Source of the DNA: Spirochaetota bacterium
Lineage (GTDB): Bacteria > Spirochaetota > UBA4802 > JAFGDQ01
Reading direction: 5' to 3'
Assembly: GCA_034190085.1 (NCBI GenBank)
Contig: JAXHTS010000030.1
Location: 84,564 to 148,563, forward strand
Length of the DNA stretch: 64,000 nt
Part shown: in pieces, positions 8,957 to 18,447 of the stretch
Layout of the letters: every line of letters starts with the position of its first letter
Numbering within the stretch: position 1 is the stretch's first letter
Notes under the pieces: generated by a model
Database searches by the model: none
Seen by the model: only the letters and a program-made list of their open reading frames with translations
Told to the model about the DNA's origin: nothing
Made by a program: the position numbers and the translations under genes

Positions 8957-10162
8957 CTATATAACTCCGGCTTCAGCCATTTCTTTTATCCTGTTTTGTG
9001 AATAACCCAGACGTTTACAGAAAATCTCTTCATTGTACTCACCCAAAAGCGGAGCTGGCAGTCTCGCCTTCCATGGTGTCTTGGAAAATCTGCATGGTGA
9101 TTGAGGATATTTGAACCTCCCAGTCTCTTTTCGATCTATATCTACAAAGAATTCCCTTGCCTTCATCTGCTCAGAATTTGCGACTTCATCTACTGCGCTA
9201 ACCATGGCAACGGGACAACCATATGCCTGGCCTTGGTGATATATCTCCTCCTTATTGTGATTGAGCATCCACTCCTTAATATATGGCGCAATCTTTTCAT
9301 AGTTCAGGGCTCGAGAGAACATATTATCCAGGTCCGGATCATTTGCCCACTCAGGATCGCCTAATAACTTGACAAATGAACTCCAATGGTGTTCTTCTGC
9401 GTTTGTAAATATCACATAACCATCCTTGCATTGATGCAGCCCGCCCATTCCACCTGAAATCGATGACATTGAAAATTCAGGTCTACCTACATTCGGATAA
9501 ACGACTGATGTCACCCTTAACAATGCGAGGAGAGCCTCCTGTTTTGAGATATCAATATGCTGTCCCTCTCCTGTCCCTCCTAAGGCAAACTGCGCGCTTA
9601 GAGTGGCTGTAGCTGCGCTCAATCCGCATAAGTAGTCGCCAAAAAAACCTCCCCCCTTTGCCGGCTTATAATCGTCAGGCACATCGAGAGGTTTATATAG
9701 CAATCCACTTCCAAAGTACATGTTAAGGTCATGGGCTTTATAATCGCTATGTGGTCCATTCTGCCCGAAGGGTGTAATGGATGTCATAATCAAAGAAGGA
9801 TTTATCTCTTTTAGATTATCATAATCTAATCCAAGTTCCTTCATCATCTTTGGAGGATTGTCCTCAATCAAGATGTCAGTCTCCTTCACCAGTTCCTTGA
9901 ATACCCCTGCTCCCTCTTCTGTATTTATATTTAGCGTAATACCCAATTTATTGGTATTGAGATATAAGAACAATCCGCTCTTCTCTCTATGAGAGGTATT
10001 CTGTAAAAATGGCCCTCTCTTCCTAGCTTTATCCCCCATACCCGGCTCTTCAATCTTGATAACCTCTGCTCCCATATCTCCAAGCAATTTACTGCAATAG
10101 GGTCCAGAGATAAGACTACATAACTCAAGTACCTTTAAGCTCCCTAAAGCTTGTCCTGTCAT
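8957..10162 (-). CDS. CaiB/BaiF family (type III) CoA-transferase, first gene of pair
   Basis: 401 residues, same family as its downstream neighbour but clearly diverged. N-terminus LKVLELCSLISGPYCSKLLG, then GAEVIKIEEPGMGDKARKRGPF. The probable catalytic Asp is in GQHIDISKQEA. DNPPKMMKELGLDYDNLKEINP aligns with the ExxPG region of the family. It is transcribed first in the pair. No dehydratase or dehydrogenase gene lies next to them that would reveal the pathway. Confidence 0.9.
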   Translation of the reverse strand: MTGQALGSLKVLELCSLISGPYCSKLLGDMGAEVIKIEEPGMGDKARKRGPFLQNTSHREKSGLFLYLNTNKLGITLNINTEEGAGVFKELVKETDILIEDNPPKMMKELGLDYDNLKEINPSLIMTSITPFGQNGPHSDYKAHDLNMYFGSGLLYKPLDVPDDYKPAKGGGFFGDYLCGLSAATATLSAQFALGGTGEGQHIDISKQEALLALLRVTSVVYPNVGRPEFSMSSISGGMGGLHQCKDGYVIFTNAEEHHWSSFVKLLGDPEWANDPDLDNMFSRALNYEKIAPYIKEWMLNHNKEEIYHQGQAYGCPVAMVSAVDEVANSEQMKAREFFVDIDRKETGRFKYPQSPCRFSKTPWKARLPAPLLGEYNEEIFCKRLGYSQNRIKEMAEAGVI

Positions 10163-10620
10163 AATATCCCCCCTTTATATTTTAATATCCTCCTAAGATC
10201 CTTGTTGTTAATTCAGCATTACAAATGTAAAATGCAATTAAGTTAATTCTGGCTATTTCATATTATAAATTCTGTTTAAAAAGATTATTTAAAAAAGGTT
10301 TAAGATAATTTCTTATAGCTCAGTAATAATATCAAGAATAAATTGAGGAATCGATTATATAATACAGTTATTAGGATTTGGATAATAATTTATAGTTAAT
10401 ATGTTTAATAAAATCGGTTTTTGAAAGTCTCGTAAGACTATCCCTTTTAAAATTGTTTGAAGTATTAGCTAATCTATGATATCACTATACTTACAATGTT
10501 TTTCATTGTTTATTGAAATAGAGAGTAGTAGATTTATGATTACTGGATAAAACCTAAAAAATTATGTAAAAGATATTGACAAATGAAGATGATATTTATT
10601 ATCTGAATCCACGTCAAATT
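10163..10620. other. AT-rich intergenic region ahead of tRNA genes
   Basis: No gene is visible. It is shared by the minus-strand CoA-transferase pair and the plus-strand tRNA genes. TTGACA at 10576-10581 and TATTAT at 10597-10602 (15-bp spacer) are a possible tRNA promoter; the rest shows nothing I can name. Confidence 0.45.
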
Positions 10621-10693
10621 GCTGGCGTAGCTCAATCGGTAGAGCAGCTGATTTGTAATCAGCAGGTTGCGGGTTCGAGTCCCATCGCCAGCT
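10621..10693 (+). tRNA. tRNA-Thr (anticodon TGT)
   Basis: The acceptor stem GCTGGCG pairs with CGCCAGC (10686-10692), with T as discriminator. The anticodon stem GCTGA/TCAGC encloses TTTGTAA, giving anticodon TGT (10654-10656), which reads ACA. The T-arm GCGGG TTCGAGT CCCAT is normal apart from a wobble. No CCA is encoded. Confidence 0.95.
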
Positions 10694-10697
10694 AACA

Positions 10698-10779
10698 GGT
10701 GAGGTTCCCGAGCGGCCAAAGGGAGCAGACTGTAAATCTGCCGGCGAAGCCTTCGGAGGTTCGAATCCTCCCCTCACCA
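10698..10779 (+). tRNA. tRNA-Tyr (anticodon GTA)
   Basis: The acceptor GGTGAGG pairs with CCTCACC, discriminator A. The anticodon stem GCAGA/TCTGC encloses CTGTAAA, giving GTA (10732-10734). A long variable arm (about 10742-10755) marks this as a class II tRNA. It follows tRNA-Thr by 4 bp, so the two are surely cotranscribed. Confidence 0.95.
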
Positions 10780-10947
10780 CTAATAATAATTCTACAAAAG
10801 TTATCTATTCGGACCTTGGTTTAGCAATATAAATAAATCCCACCATTTTAGAATTGAATCAGGATTCCAATATCATAATGATTTTAGCTGTATCTTGCCA
10901 AAATTGGGATTGTACAGCCTAATTAAACAATATCAAATTATTTAAAT

Positions 10948-11676
10948 ATGTTAACTGAAGATGAATATAGGAGATACAAAAGACAATTAAATATATCGAA
11001 TTGGGGTGAAGAAGCGCAAAACAGGCTGAAAGACTCAACTGTTTTAGTTGCTGGCGCCGGTGGGCTAGGCAGCCCCCTACTCTTCTATTTATCTGTTGCT
11101 GGAGTTGGAACCCTGAAGATTTGTGATTATGATAAGATTGAACCTTCAAATCTTAACAGGCAGATCCTCCACTCTGACAAAGATGTTGGGAAATATAAGG
11201 TGGACTCTGCTTATGAAACTCTTACAAATGCAAATCCCAATACTAAGGTAATCAAAATATATGATAAAATCTCAAAAGAAAATATCCATGAATTCATTGA
11301 TAAGGTTGACCTCATTGTAGACTGTCTAGACAACTTTCAAACAAGATTCATCATTAACGAATTATCAGTAAAAAAAACTATACCCCTGATACATGCAGGG
11401 GTCTCAGGATTTGTAGGTCAGATCACATTTCTGCAACCTCCTGAAACACCATGCCTTGCATGTTTCTCACCACAGAATTATAAAAAAGAAGAAATCCCGG
11501 TCTTAGGAGCCACACCAGGTGTTATTGGTTCGCTTCAGGCGATCGAAGCAATAAAGTATTTGACAGGCATCGGCACTAACCTGAAGAATCGACTCCTATT
11601 CTGGGATGGGATAGACATGAGTTTCAGAATCATGAAACTAACAAAGAATAATAAATGCCTTGTATGTCAGCATTGA
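10948..11676 (+). CDS. ThiF/MoeB/HesA family sulfur-carrier adenylyltransferase
   Basis: 242 residues. VLVAGAGGLGSPLLFYLSVAG is the nucleotide-binding loop, CDYDKIEPSNLNRQ carries the Asp and Arg residues of the E1-like active site, and VDCLDNFQTR follows. Two CxxC pairs (CLAC near residue 171 and CLVC at the C-terminus) form the usual zinc site. These enzymes adenylate the C-terminal Gly of a ThiS- or MoaD-like carrier for thiamine, molybdopterin or other sulfur transfer. No carrier or partner gene is adjacent, so MoeB versus ThiF is open. It lies 34 bp ahead of the PfkB kinase gene. Confidence 0.88.
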   Translation: MLTEDEYRRYKRQLNISNWGEEAQNRLKDSTVLVAGAGGLGSPLLFYLSVAGVGTLKICDYDKIEPSNLNRQILHSDKDVGKYKVDSAYETLTNANPNTKVIKIYDKISKENIHEFIDKVDLIVDCLDNFQTRFIINELSVKKTIPLIHAGVSGFVGQITFLQPPETPCLACFSPQNYKKEEIPVLGATPGVIGSLQAIEAIKYLTGIGTNLKNRLLFWDGIDMSFRIMKLTKNNKCLVCQH

Positions 11677-11710
11677 GTATACTTAATTTTTAGAAGAGAG
11701 GTTTATTTCC

Positions 11711-12751
11711 ATGGAATCGATATCGGGAAACGATGCAAAGAATCATCCTAATGTACAAGAGTCAGAGTCTAACTCAGGAAAAGCAGACTATGATGTGGTT
11801 GGTATTGGCTCCCCTTTATTGGATTTTACGATTGAAGTGGATAAAGCTGTTTTGGATGAGATTGGCCTAAAGAGGGGACAGATGCATCTTGTTGATGAGA
11901 ATAGAAGCATGCAGATTCTGCAAAGATTGAATGGTTATCCTATGAAAACAACTCCAGGTGGTAGTTCAGCTAATACCCTGGCGGGAATCGCTAATTTTGG
12001 GGGAAGGTGTATTCTATTCGGTAAGGTCGGGAATGATACCCATGGAGAGTTGTATATACGAGAGAATGAGAAGGCTGGTGTGCGCACAAGGCTGAACAAG
12101 CATGAAGCAATGACTGGACATGCAATCACATTGATAACCCCTGATTCTGAAAGAACCTTTGCAACACATTTAGGGGCAGCCATTCACTTTGTTAAAGAGG
12201 ATGTCTTCGAAGATGACATAAAGGGAAGCAAGATATTGCATATAGAGGGGTACCTGTTGGAACTCCCTGAAGTGCGAGAGGCCGTCGTACATGCAATGAG
12301 GATTGCGAAAGAGAATAATGTTATAATTTCAATTGACCTTGGCGACGCTAGCCTCGTTGATAGGATTAAGGATGTCTTTAATAGTATAGTTGATGAATTT
12401 GCTGATATTGTTTTTGTTAATGAAGATGAAGCAAAGGCATTTACCGGGGTTGAGGAGAAGGAAGCTCTCGATATGATATATTCCATGTGTGATATTGCAG
12501 TTGTTAAGTTGGGAGCTGATGGAAGTATGATAAAGCGGGACAATAAAATCTACAATATCTCCGCGAATAGGGTTGGGGTAGTCAACACAAATGGGGCAGG
12601 GGATATGTATGCAGCTGGGATACTCTATGGTGTGGCAAATGATCTTCCAATAGATAGGGCGGGCAGGATAGCAAGTTATGCATCATCCCTGGTAGTTTCA
12701 CAGGTTAGCGCAAGATTAAATAATAAAGTCAATATCGATCAGATAGAATAA
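11711..12751 (+). CDS. PfkB family carbohydrate/nucleoside kinase (adenosine-kinase-like)
   Basis: 346 residues. After a short polar extension the kinase core begins YDVVGIGSPLLDFTIEVD, followed by TPGGSSANTLAGIANFGG (PfkB signature 1 region). Near the C-terminus is NTNGAGDMYAAGILYG (signature 2), where the final Asp is the catalytic base. The first residue of signature 2 is Asn instead of the usual Asp. The overall pattern resembles the adenosine kinase branch, but sugar or nucleoside specificity cannot be proven. GAGAGG about nine bases before the ATG is a good ribosome binding site. Probably cotranscribed with the upstream adenylyltransferase gene. Confidence 0.85.
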   Translation: MESISGNDAKNHPNVQESESNSGKADYDVVGIGSPLLDFTIEVDKAVLDEIGLKRGQMHLVDENRSMQILQRLNGYPMKTTPGGSSANTLAGIANFGGRCILFGKVGNDTHGELYIRENEKAGVRTRLNKHEAMTGHAITLITPDSERTFATHLGAAIHFVKEDVFEDDIKGSKILHIEGYLLELPEVREAVVHAMRIAKENNVIISIDLGDASLVDRIKDVFNSIVDEFADIVFVNEDEAKAFTGVEEKEALDMIYSMCDIAVVKLGADGSMIKRDNKIYNISANRVGVVNTNGAGDMYAAGILYGVANDLPIDRAGRIASYASSLVVSQVSARLNNKVNIDQIE

Positions 12752-12769
12752 AAGTCTGTTATTTAGGGT

Positions 12770-12803
12770 AAGTTCCTTTTCAATAGAAGGGGACTTCTAT
12801 TTT
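12770..12803 (+). terminator. Possible terminator after the PfkB kinase gene
   Basis: AAGTTCCTTTT pairs with AAGGGGACTT around a 6-nt loop with one or two G-T pairs, followed by a short T-rich run (CTATTTTCC). A weak intrinsic terminator in the expected position. Confidence 0.45.
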
Positions 12804-12843
12804 CCTTAATAGCTGAACGCTCCCTTAAATTGAAATAATTTCG

Positions 12844-14013
12844 CTAGATTGGTATATAGAGTGTTAGGCCAGGTTGAATCAGGCGCGGACTCTTAATATC
12901 ATTGAGGATAATGATCTTCTTTGTCTTAGCCCTGTAGCGTCTTGCAATACGACTGATGCATTCGCCTTTCCGAACTATGTGTTTCCTGATACCCTTGAAC
13001 CTAACTTTATAAATATTATTCCCATCACTCTCGAGTTTATTCTTTGCGCCAACTGGTAATCTGAGTTCATATTTCCTATAATACGGGGGTGTATGATTCC
13101 TCTTTAACTCCGGGTTTAGCCTTCTTATTGTTTCACTAGGAACATTAGCGAGTTTGGATATATGATGGATGCTGACAGGAAAGTCAAGGACAATGGTTTC
13201 TGTTTTCATGGTAGGTTTTTTTTCATCACAGTTATCAATATTAAAAAGCCATTGATTTTCATATATGATAGTAATTGCTGTAAAACGCGGGATAAACTCT
13301 GCTGTTTCTCGATTCATTGCCCCATGCGCCTTCAATTCCCAGAAATCCTTTGCGCCGCTTCTTAACATAGCCTTTTTAATATAAGAAGCCCCACCATTGT
13401 ATGCAGCCAGGCTCAGTTCCCATGAATGAAAAATTCTGTAAAGATTTCGAAGATGTCTGATTGCAGCAATTGTGGATTTTTCTATACTTCTCCTTTCATC
13501 AACCCACCTATCGGTACGTAAGCCAAGGGAATGCGAGGTTCCCCTGATAAATTGCCATAAGCCAACAGCTTGGCTTCTCGATACGGCATATGGATTAAAT
13601 CCGCTCTCCAGAATCGGCAGCAATGCTAAATATTTTGGTATATCCTGATTTTTATCGAATATGCTCGTAATTATGCCAAGGTATTCCTTTGATCTCTCAA
13701 AGGACCTATCAATGTATCCCCTTTGTTCAGTTAAATATTGTAATAAGAACCTTCGAACTTCCCTTCTTCTGCAAATAGAGAGATCAGCAATAGCCTGAAA
13801 AAATGTTTTATTATGCAATGGGGGCAGGAGGATGATATCCCTTGTAGTATCCAAATGGAATGTCTTGCTTAAATTATTCTCTTTAAAATCTTCCGCTTTG
13901 AAGAGATCTATTAGGCTCCAGCATGAGACCTCTTTCACTATTCCAATTGTTATAATCGAAGTTATCACAAGTATCAAAATAATTTTCAATAAATTCTTCT
14001 TAATCCTTAACAT
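12844..14013 (-). CDS. Lytic transglycosylase (MltD-like) with C-terminal LysM domain
   Basis: 389 residues with an N-terminal hydrophobic leader (about 8-26), a SLT-type catalytic domain and a LysM peptidoglycan-binding domain. The catalytic Glu is in LLPILESGFNP (Glu about 136). AVGLWQFIRGTSHSLGL and the LAAYNGGASYI block are family hallmarks. The C-terminal 50 residues (HIVRKGECISRIARRY to LYIPI) are LysM. The enzyme cleaves peptidoglycan strands to 1,6-anhydro products in the periplasm. It is shorter than E. coli MltD, which has more LysM repeats. Transcribed alone on the minus strand. Confidence 0.88.
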   Translation of the reverse strand: MLRIKKNLLKIILILVITSIITIGIVKEVSCWSLIDLFKAEDFKENNLSKTFHLDTTRDIILLPPLHNKTFFQAIADLSICRRREVRRFLLQYLTEQRGYIDRSFERSKEYLGIITSIFDKNQDIPKYLALLPILESGFNPYAVSRSQAVGLWQFIRGTSHSLGLRTDRWVDERRSIEKSTIAAIRHLRNLYRIFHSWELSLAAYNGGASYIKKAMLRSGAKDFWELKAHGAMNRETAEFIPRFTAITIIYENQWLFNIDNCDEKKPTMKTETIVLDFPVSIHHISKLANVPSETIRRLNPELKRNHTPPYYRKYELRLPVGAKNKLESDGNNIYKVRFKGIRKHIVRKGECISRIARRYRAKTKKIIILNDIKSPRLIQPGLTLYIPI

Positions 14014-14096
14014 CCTTGATATCTATCTTTTGATAGTATAGAGTAGAAGTGCATTTGTTTAATACCTGAGAAATCAATCATTTCATCAGTTATTGA

Positions 14097-14819
14097 TCAA
14101 TACTCTTCATATTTTTCGCTCTGTTTTACATAATCTCTTAAATCAAAATCCTCTCCTCTATCCACCTCAAGATATTCATTCATTAAAATAATATACCACA
14201 TAAGGGTATCATCCTTTGTCTCCAGGGCTATGTAGCTTCTCTTCTCACGCCAATTTTTGATAATAATACCCTTATGAAGTATGGCAATTATATCGCATTC
14301 ATATTCATGACCAATACCCTTGGACATATAATATTCTAAAATAGCATTTTTCAACTCAGGAAGGGTATAACTAGAATCATAGGCAAAGATAAATGCAGGG
14401 ATCAAGGGCGATTCCTTCTCTCTGTCTATATATCGGCTCACCTTTTTAGTCTGGACTACCCTATCAAGTACCTCTGGTAAGCCCTTCTTATTGACATTTG
14501 GAGATACATGATAAGTGGCATAGGTCAGTTCCGCTGGAACGAAACCACCCATCATATTAACAATATCCCTGAAATATTCCTTATAAACAATAAAATCAAC
14601 GCCCTTCGGTGAGTAACCGCTAGCATCGATTAGCCTATTTGTATCGATCTTAAGGTGGGAGGGTATCATTTTATTCAATCTTTCAATCAGGTCATTGAAA
14701 CTGGTTGATTCTTGCTTTTTTGATTTTGTACCCTTGTCGCTTTGACCCTTGGTTGTTTTTCTAGATTTAGCCTTCTTTAATATTTCTTTTTCATGTTTAA
14801 TGAAATATTCTGCGAACAT
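14097..14819 (-). CDS. Uncharacterised protein, possible DUF6602/PD-(D/E)XK-like nuclease fold
   Basis: 240 residues. The N-terminal 45 residues are Lys/Ser/Thr rich and probably disordered. The core has SGYSPKGVDFIVYKE, then a hydrophobic strand with VPAELTYATYHVS, a spacing reminiscent of DUF6602 and other restriction-endonuclease-like domains (D then E-x-T/K). This assignment is tentative. The C-terminus is acidic. It lies 105 bp downstream of the YhaN-like gene on the same strand, so a DNA-related role with that pair is possible but inferred. A GGAGG-type ribosome binding site sits upstream of the ATG. Confidence 0.5.
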   Translation of the reverse strand: MFAEYFIKHEKEILKKAKSRKTTKGQSDKGTKSKKQESTSFNDLIERLNKMIPSHLKIDTNRLIDASGYSPKGVDFIVYKEYFRDIVNMMGGFVPAELTYATYHVSPNVNKKGLPEVLDRVVQTKKVSRYIDREKESPLIPAFIFAYDSSYTLPELKNAILEYYMSKGIGHEYECDIIAILHKGIIIKNWREKRSYIALETKDDTLMWYIILMNEYLEVDRGEDFDLRDYVKQSEKYEEY

Positions 14820-14924
14820 ATATCTCCTCCTTATATTGAAATTATATTTTCAAGCTGATAAAAGTAGTGGAAAACTTTTTCTGCTTCTTGTCAGCAATAT
14901 CACTCATCATTTTAATTGTATAGA

Positions 14925-17267
14925 CTAATTAAGCCAATTTATGTTAATGAGATTGATCCTTTTTTCGTTTATATCATCACCTAAAATTTCGATAATTTCA
15001 TTCTTGGAACTGAAGTAGAGAATCTGCCACCCTTCACTTGATATCTTTTTTAGGGTCTCCATCTGTCTTAAAATTCTATCAAAGTCAGACTTTATAAATG
15101 GATCATCTAGAATAAATAGACCCTTTTCAGCTTTTAATATCTTTTCTCCCAGCGCCAGTCTTATCGATAAATAGAGTTGGTCATAAGCCCCACCTGAGAG
15201 CACATCAGCATTAATTAGTTCATTGGTACTATACCGTACCTTCACCCTTTCATCTTCCTTATCATAGATCACTTCATCGTACAGGCCATTAGTTATTGTT
15301 TCAAAGATATTTGACACGGATATGTAAGAATCCTTGGAAAAGAGTTCGAGAACCTTCTCCTTCTCATCCCTCTCTATTTCATCCAATATCTCAACTGCAT
15401 TTATTATCGACCTTCTTCTCCTATCATTTAAGTTAATGAAATCCCGGAGTCGGTTCTCTATTCCATCAAGATCGCTGAGGGTTTTACAATAATATATCTC
15501 ACCCCCTGCTACAAGCACATCATTCGCTGTCCTCTCTATCTCTAACATCAGATCTCCCAACCTATCAATCCTTTCTGTTAAACCACTTATCTCCTTCTCC
15601 ACTCCTCTCAATTTATTCTTAAGCTTAGAATATTTATTTTCATCATATACCCTTCCCTGCCCTCTATCTCTGAATGTCTCCAACTCCTGAATCTTAGATC
15701 CCCAAAAACTGATGTTCTCTCTCAAATTTCTCCCCGCTTTACCCAGCAGGCTTTCAAGTTTGGAAAAGAGGTTCTCTTTATCCGATTCAGCAATTCTTTT
15801 TAGGGTTAATATTTTTCTATACTCATCAATCGTTCCAATCCGTATTTCTCTTTTGATTGTGTCCAACTTTTCAACTTCCACATCGATTATCCTTTTAAGC
15901 TCCTTTAATCTTTCATCCACTTCACTGATATGCCGCTTCTTTATCATTAGAAGGGTTTTGCATTCCTCAAACTCATACTTTTTATTATCTAACACTGCAT
16001 TAAATCCCTGAATACCTGATATCATCTCTTCAATTGTTGAAGAATTGATGCCTAACTGTACTATATTTAATTTAACATCTTCAAAAGATCTCTTTATTCT
16101 CCTTCCCCTTATCTCAATAATCAATTCATATCCCAAAAGCGTAATCGTAATCAATAGAGCTATTATGCCAGGTATATAAAAATAGGCAGAGGGTTTAACA
16201 AATATGATGGCCAAGAATAGAATAAAGAATATGGATATGGATAGGATAAGGGTTCTTTTTAGATGAATTTGTAAAGATATATTCGAATGAATCTGCGTGA
16301 AGCCGTCTTTAATATCATTTATCCTTGGCTTCTCTTCATCAAGTAGGCTTTTCCTCTTTTCCATGGAAAGGAGTTCATTCGAAATTTCTCTTAGATTTAT
16401 TTCATTAGTATCAATTTCATAATTTAAGGCATCCTTCTTATTATTGAGTTCAAGTATTTCCCTTTCGCTCCTCATTACCTCCTTTTCGCCATCCTGCCAT
16501 CTCTGTGCTACATCTTCCTGATAGACATCCATGCCCTTCAGTTCACCTACCCTTTTCTCAAAATTTTTTAATAAATTGCTGCATATTTCGAATCTCTCCC
16601 TATTGCGCGCATTTTCATACTCATCAACCTCGTAGTTGAGTTGAATAAATTCTTCCTTTAATCTGTAGAGCCTTATCTCAAGTTTATCATATCCCTCTTC
16701 CCTAAGTCTTTTTTTATGCGATTGTATTTTTATGAGCAAGTCCCTCGCTCTATTGAGCCTTGTCCTTAGTTTATGTGTCTTTTCATCATTCTTGTAATCC
16801 AGACCATCAGTTAGTCGACCAATCTCTTTAAGGCTCTTTCTTATCCTGCTTATATCTGAGGTTCTTAATCCCACAAGTTTTTCGGTAATAGCTGTATAAT
16901 AGTCTGCCTCATCAGCGATGGATAGATCGCTATTCCTGATGATAAAGATATTTCTAAAATCGGATGCAGTTAAGGGTATTTGAGCTGATTTTGTTAGAAT
17001 AGTCAGATCCCCATCTTGGGGAAGTGTGCGAAACCCTTCCTCATTTGTAAAACCGAGAATTATGTAGCCCATTGGATCGCTACTTACTCTATTTAGCTGT
17101 TTAAACTGCTTTACATTCTTTCCCAAAAGTAGTCTTATTAGGGCATCAATGGTAAGCGTTTTCCCGCGTTCATTTTTACCGTAAAGGAGATTGAAATCAC
17201 CTAATAGTATTTTACCAGTTTCGCCAAGGGGGCCATATCTGGTTATACAAAATTCCTTTATCCTCAA
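14925..17267 (-). CDS. yhaN: YhaN-like AAA ATPase (SbcC/Rad50-related)
   Basis: 780 residues. N-terminal MRIKEFCITRYGPLG and Walker A YGKNERGKT (about residues 29-37) are followed by long coiled coils. These are interrupted by two hydrophobic segments (about 340-384, LILSISIFFILFLAIIF and IPGIIALLITITLLGY), the membrane insertion seen in YhaN rather than SbcC. The C-terminal lobe has the signature-like LSGGAYDQLYLSIRLAL and Walker B GLFILDDPF. Together with the SbcD-like protein encoded upstream it should form a DNA-end-processing complex, probably membrane-associated. Its start codon overlaps the end of the yhaO-like gene by 4 bp. Confidence 0.85.
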   Translation of the reverse strand: MRIKEFCITRYGPLGETGKILLGDFNLLYGKNERGKTLTIDALIRLLLGKNVKQFKQLNRVSSDPMGYIILGFTNEEGFRTLPQDGDLTILTKSAQIPLTASDFRNIFIIRNSDLSIADEADYYTAITEKLVGLRTSDISRIRKSLKEIGRLTDGLDYKNDEKTHKLRTRLNRARDLLIKIQSHKKRLREEGYDKLEIRLYRLKEEFIQLNYEVDEYENARNRERFEICSNLLKNFEKRVGELKGMDVYQEDVAQRWQDGEKEVMRSEREILELNNKKDALNYEIDTNEINLREISNELLSMEKRKSLLDEEKPRINDIKDGFTQIHSNISLQIHLKRTLILSISIFFILFLAIIFVKPSAYFYIPGIIALLITITLLGYELIIEIRGRRIKRSFEDVKLNIVQLGINSSTIEEMISGIQGFNAVLDNKKYEFEECKTLLMIKKRHISEVDERLKELKRIIDVEVEKLDTIKREIRIGTIDEYRKILTLKRIAESDKENLFSKLESLLGKAGRNLRENISFWGSKIQELETFRDRGQGRVYDENKYSKLKNKLRGVEKEISGLTERIDRLGDLMLEIERTANDVLVAGGEIYYCKTLSDLDGIENRLRDFINLNDRRRRSIINAVEILDEIERDEKEKVLELFSKDSYISVSNIFETITNGLYDEVIYDKEDERVKVRYSTNELINADVLSGGAYDQLYLSIRLALGEKILKAEKGLFILDDPFIKSDFDRILRQMETLKKISSEGWQILYFSSKNEIIEILGDDINEKRINLININWLN

Positions 17268-18334
17268 ACACCAGCCTCCATCATTGATCTTATAAATAAT
17301 TCTCTTATTACAACCTTTTCCGATTCATCCAAACTCATATTGTTTAACTTTCCATTAAAGCTCTGGTAGATATTGTCCTCCAGTAATCTGCTAATGTCTA
17401 CATACTCATATGCTGCTTCTACAATATTTCCCATTTCACACCTTAATGATTCGATTCGCTGAGTGAGGTCTTTTTCATCTATTCCATGATCTCTACAATT
17501 TATATATCCCTTTATGGTTAACAATATTTTTGAGTTTGATTCAATTTTGCATAACCTCTCTCTTATTATTGACAATGGATCTAGTTCGTCATATGGATTA
17601 AGCTCAATTTTTATAATATCATAATAAGGGGTGTCAATATATCTTTCTATTGGGGCTTCACCAGTACTGAATATATTGACTCCTCTCTTACCAGTTTCCC
17701 TTCTTGTTATCGAGATGGGCGAACCCGGGTAGACAAAGTATTTCTTTGAGTTATATTTTATGGAATTAAAGGTTGTGTGAAAATGCCCCGCAAGAATATA
17801 ATCAAAGTTCATATCTCTAAAGTAATCGAGCTTAACAGGCATATATCTCTTATCATCCTCATTGCCGAAGTCTTTTCGTGAATAGAAGCTATCTAACAAC
17901 TCCCCGTGATATAAGAGAATATTGGTTTTATTTGAATCCAATTTGCTGGAGATGTAATTTAGCTTTGAATAGATTTCCCCTTCACTAATCTCCATAAATG
18001 GCAATCCAACTATCCGCACATTACCAAATTCATAGACATCTTCTATTGAGCATATCACCTCTGCATTTTCGCCTAGGTAACTTCCACCCTCAAAGGATTT
18101 TGAGTCATGATTTCCTGGGAGAATATATATTCGGTATCTATTACCGGAAAAGAGCTTTCTGATTTTTATTCTCAATTTATTTGCATCGATATCCCGATCA
18201 AAGAGATCACCGCTTATGAGTAAAATATCCACTTCTTCTCTATTCCCAAGTTCGATTATCTCAAAGAGTGCTTCCCATCTCTCTTCACTTGTCTCTTGTA
18301 GATGTATATCAGCGGTATGTAGAATTTTCATCAT
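17264..18334 (-). CDS. yhaO: YhaO/SbcD-like metallophosphoesterase (Mre11-type nuclease)
   Basis: 356 residues. It carries the Mre11/SbcD metal-binding motifs in order: LHTADIHLQ (Asp/His), LLISGDLFDRD, ILPGNHDSK, LYHGELLDS, and LAGHFHTT. These coordinate two Mn/Mg ions for DNA exonuclease/endonuclease activity. The gene immediately precedes and overlaps (ATGA) the YhaN-like ATPase gene, the standard order for the nuclease-ATPase pair. It is smaller than E. coli SbcD (about 400), typical of YhaO. Confidence 0.88.
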   Translation of the reverse strand: MMKILHTADIHLQETSEERWEALFEIIELGNREEVDILLISGDLFDRDIDANKLRIKIRKLFSGNRYRIYILPGNHDSKSFEGGSYLGENAEVICSIEDVYEFGNVRIVGLPFMEISEGEIYSKLNYISSKLDSNKTNILLYHGELLDSFYSRKDFGNEDDKRYMPVKLDYFRDMNFDYILAGHFHTTFNSIKYNSKKYFVYPGSPISITRRETGKRGVNIFSTGEAPIERYIDTPYYDIIKIELNPYDELDPLSIIRERLCKIESNSKILLTIKGYINCRDHGIDEKDLTQRIESLRCEMGNIVEAAYEYVDISRLLEDNIYQSFNGKLNNMSLDESEKVVIRELFIRSMMEAGV

Positions 18335-18447
18335 ATTATCCTGCTAAGCTACCCTTATTATTTGTAGGTGAGAAGGGATTGATGTTATAGGTCTATCATC
18401 AATAATCTATATCTGAAATCATCATTAACAATTAGATTACTCTCCTT

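Noticed and set aside
10562..10780. Minus-strand open frame across the two tRNA genes
   Set aside because: The sequence is fully explained by tRNA-Thr and tRNA-Tyr structures.
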